Shown here: piece by piece, positions 6,688 to 8,053 of the stretch
Numbering within the stretch: the stretch's first letter is position 1
Layout: each line of letters starts with the position of its first letter
Assembly (NCBI GenBank): GCA_026786065.1
Contig: JAJAYS010000232.1
Location: forward strand, 1 to 8,053
Length of the DNA: 8,053 bases
Direction of reading: 5' to 3'
From: Polaromonas sp.
GTDB lineage: Bacteria > Pseudomonadota > Gammaproteobacteria > Burkholderiales > Burkholderiaceae_C
Translations under genes and position numbers: made by a program
Notes under the pieces: generated by a model
Told to the model about the DNA's origin: nothing
Databases searched by the model: none
The model's input: the letters and a program-made list of their open reading frames with translations, nothing else

Positions 6688-6945
6688 ATGAATGCTATAA
6701 AAAAGACCCGCCGATTGATCGAAGCCGAGCCGGCCTCTCAATCGGCCCAGACGCTGGCGCGCCTGGTCCGTGCCCTTGAGTCGGATGAGAAATTTGCTTT
6801 GGCGGATCTTTACGAACTCGATTACGACAATTTCGATCTGGCGATCGAAATCTTGAAGGAATGGCGCCTTGACCGCTACTACATGGGCAAGGCCAAGCTG
6901 CACGATCTTTCGGTTTATCTTTCGGAGTTGCAGCCCGAGCCGTGA
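6688..6945 (+). CDS. Small hypothetical protein (85 aa), charged and probably helical
   Basis: The product starts MNAIKKTRRLIEAEPASQSA. It continues with amphipathic, charge-rich segments such as LARLVRALESDEKFALADLY (around 24-43) and DLAIEILKEWRLDRYYMGKA (around 50-69). There is no signal peptide, membrane segment, cysteine or metal-binding motif. The pattern suggests a small soluble, mostly alpha-helical cytoplasmic protein. ATG 6688 is the best start because the frame upstream (open from 6553) has non-protein-like composition. The ribosome binding site is weak (GTAAG about seven bases upstream). It stands alone, with the opposite orientation to lsfA and about 440 bases from the next gene. 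I do not recognise the family and assign no function. Its coherent helical pattern argues that it is a real gene. Confidence 0.7.
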   Translation: MNAIKKTRRLIEAEPASQSAQTLARLVRALESDEKFALADLYELDYDNFDLAIEILKEWRLDRYYMGKAKLHDLSVYLSELQPEP

Positions 6946-6987
6946 CAGGTTTTTGGACCTTCTGCATGGGCGTCTTTGGCCCGTGAT

Positions 6988-7004
6988 CCGCCAGGCTCTG
7001 GCGG
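6988..7004 (+). terminator. Hairpin downstream of the 85-aa gene, candidate terminator
   Basis: CCGCCAG-GCT-CTGGCGG forms a perfect seven-base-pair stem with a three-base loop, 43 bases after the stop codon of the small gene. The bases after it (TCTGCTGACTTGCTTTTCTT) are T-rich, but the T-run begins about 11 bases from the stem, so it is not a textbook intrinsic terminator. It could also be a palindromic repeat unit. Confidence 0.4.
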
Positions 7005-7388
7005 TCTGCTGACTTGCTTTTCTTGGCACACGCGGGGCTATGACCTGCAGTACGGCGCCTTGCAGCCCATCCCGATCCAGCCGCCGCAGACCCGCGAAGG
7101 TGAGAAAAAAAGTCCATCCCCGACGCGCAGGGTGCTGCGCCACGGCCCTCGGAGCTTCGGCGTGTTTCGTTCACCCTGCTGCGCCGGTCGGCGCACCGAC
7201 TGGACCTGGCGACTCAGATCTGCTTTTAATCATGGTGTTTTCGGTTTTAAAGCCAATAAATACGGGCGTTAGCAGCTCCGTTTTTGATAGCGACTGGCTG
7301 GCCTTGGCAGGCCCCGCCTTACACTCGCGGCCTGCACCGTCGACGTTGCGCGGCGTTGCACGAACCTTTCACCGAACCGGAATTGCCG
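7005..7388. other. Gene-free region upstream of the DEAD-box helicase
   Basis: Open frames on both strands here are arginine- or proline-rich and do not look like proteins. The only distinct structure I see is the AT-rich repeat-like element at 7234-7291, listed separately, and a short inverted GGCC-N6-GGCC near 7310-7323. A TACACT at about 7320-7325 might be a -10 for the helicase gene, but the -35 position is poor. The long leader may carry regulatory RNA structure, which is common for RNA helicase genes, but nothing specific can be claimed. Confidence 0.35.
7234..7291. repeat. AT-rich intergenic element resembling Comamonadaceae dispersed repeats
   Basis: In otherwise GC-rich DNA, this 58-base block contains GGTTTTAAAGCC (a near-palindrome), then CAATAAATACGGGCGTTAG, AGCAGCTCC, and TTTTTGATAGC at the right edge. 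Read on the minus strand it begins GCTATCAAAAACGG and continues AGCTGCTAACGCCCGTA. From memory this layout (GCTAT, A-rich run, AGCTGCTAGCGC-like core, TATT) resembles a short intergenic repeat that is abundant in Comamonadaceae genomes such as Polaromonas and Acidovorax. Only one copy is in this window, so the repeat nature is inferred. Confidence 0.4.
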
Positions 7389-8053
7389 TTGATACCGTTT
7401 GCCTCACTGGGTTTGTCGCCGACCCTGCTCCGTGCTGCAGCCGACGAGGGCTATGCCGTGCCAACGGCCATTCAGAGTCAAGCGATCCCGGCGGTGCTGC
7501 AGGGGCGTGACCTGATCGCGGCGGCCCAGACCGGCTCGGGCAAAACGGCCGCGTTCGTCCTGCCGGTGCTGCAGCACTGGACGGAAACCGCCGCCCCGCG
7601 CTCGCGCAGTCCGCGAAGCTGCCACGCGCTGGTGCTGGTTCCGACGCGCGAGCTGGCAGCCCAGGTTGCACAGGGTTTCGTCGCGCTGGCAGCCCATCTG
7701 CCGCAGCGCATCAAGGTCGCCGCGCTGTTTGGCGGTGTGTCGGCCAACCCGCAGATGATGGCGCTGCGCGGCGGTGCCGACATCGTCGTCGCGACGCCGG
7801 GCCGGCTGCTCGATCTGATCGGCCAGAACGCGCTCGGCGTTGCGGCAATCCGGACACTGGTTCTCGACGAGGCCGACCGTTTGCTCGATCTTGGCTTTGG
7901 GGACGAGCTAGCGCAGATCCTTGCGCTTTTGCCGGTACAGCGCCAGAACCTGCTTTTTTCAGCGACCTTCCCGGCCACCATCGTGGGCCGCCCGGCGGGG
8001 CGTTTTGAAAAACCCCGGCGGGGGGGGGGCGCCCCCCGGGGGGGCCGCCACCC
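7389..8053 (+). CDS. DEAD-box ATP-dependent RNA helicase, N-terminal domain only (RhlE-like, runs off the end)
   Basis: The frame encodes the first RecA-like domain of a DEAD-box helicase, an ATP-driven enzyme that unwinds RNA duplexes during RNA decay or ribosome assembly. Counting from the TTG at 7389, it shows F4 and the Q motif (PTAIQSQ, 25-31), motif I AQTGSGKT (46-53), motif Ia PTRELA (85-90), GG (115-116), motif Ib TPGR (136-139), motif II DEAD (160-163) and motif III SAT (191-193). No ATG is available near the conserved N-terminus. TTG 7389 is the likely start, with GGA seven bases upstream and TTG 7383 as alternative. Homology stops at about residue 198, where the sequence becomes corrupt, and the second helicase domain lies beyond the window. 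The SRSPRS insert-like stretch (72-77) is a minor variation. Confidence 0.92.
   Translation, partial: MIPFASLGLSPTLLRAAADEGYAVPTAIQSQAIPAVLQGRDLIAAAQTGSGKTAAFVLPVLQHWTETAAPRSRSPRSCHALVLVPTRELAAQVAQGFVALAAHLPQRIKVAALFGGVSANPQMMALRGGADIVVATPGRLLDLIGQNALGVAAIRTLVLDEADRLLDLGFGDELAQILALLPVQRQNLLFSATFPATIVGRPAGRFEKPRRGGGAPRGGRH
7986..8053. other. Low-complexity, probably erroneous contig-end sequence
   Basis: After the SATFPAT motif of the helicase the sequence changes abruptly to runs such as AAAAACCCC, ten consecutive G residues, GCGCCCCCC and GGGGGGG. The translation becomes RPAGRFEKPRRGGG, unlike any helicase at this point. The pattern is typical of low-quality bases at the end of a read or contig, with homopolymer overcalls. 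It should not be interpreted as biology. Confidence 0.75.

Noticed and set aside
6976..7272. Plus-strand 98-aa and overlapping minus-strand 153-159-aa frames before the helicase
   Set aside because: Arg/Pro/Ser-rich compositions on both strands without motifs; they look like open frames due to high GC, not genes.
1..8053. CRISPR array, tRNA or rRNA genes, insertion sequence, or phage genes
   Set aside because: No regularly spaced repeats, no cloverleaf candidates, no transposase-like frame with terminal repeats and no phage protein was seen on either strand.

Overview
The window looks like a stretch of a betaproteobacterial chromosome, most likely Burkholderiales and probably Comamonadaceae-like. 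The reasons are the high GC content, the protein sequences (Sbp/CysTWA, DsbB and an LsfA-type 1-Cys peroxiredoxin), and an AT-rich intergenic element near 7234-7291 that resembles repeats I recall from that family. No database was available, so the taxonomic placement is inference. The final ~70 bases (from about 7986) look like corrupted contig-end sequence rather than natural DNA.

Layout: the left 6.2 kb is read entirely on the minus strand, from right to left. A 1-Cys peroxiredoxin (lsfA, 5548-6189) is followed by the sulfate/thiosulfate ABC importer sbp (4481-5479), cysT (3589-4476), cysW (2664-3542) and cysA (1445-2542). The cysW-cysA gap contains a mosaic of REP-like palindromes. Further left are a vapB-vapC toxin-antitoxin pair (1354-720, four-base overlap), dsbB (604-98), and the first 26 codons of an unrecognised gene running off the left edge (79-1).

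The right part is mostly non-coding and reads on the plus strand: a ~420-base gene-free region with degenerate repeats, an 85-aa hypothetical protein (6688-6945), a ~440-base gene-free region with a candidate terminator and a repeat element, then the N-terminal RecA-like domain of a DEAD-box RNA helicase (7389-8053, cut by the window end).

How it works together: Sbp captures sulfate in the periplasm, CysT and CysW form the channel and CysA supplies ATP hydrolysis. LsfA is the family member known as a sulfate-starvation-induced peroxiredoxin in Pseudomonas, and here it sits directly upstream of the importer. The only good LysR-type dyad in the region lies upstream of lsfA, so a sulfur-responsive regulator such as CysB may control lsfA and perhaps the whole cluster. 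The importer and peroxiredoxin proteins are very poor in cysteine, as expected of proteins made when sulfur is scarce. I found no clearly new multi-gene system. The best leads are the lsfA-sulfate importer arrangement with its candidate regulator site, the palindromic mosaic inside the cys operon, the stacked palindromes before vapB, and the small unknown protein.
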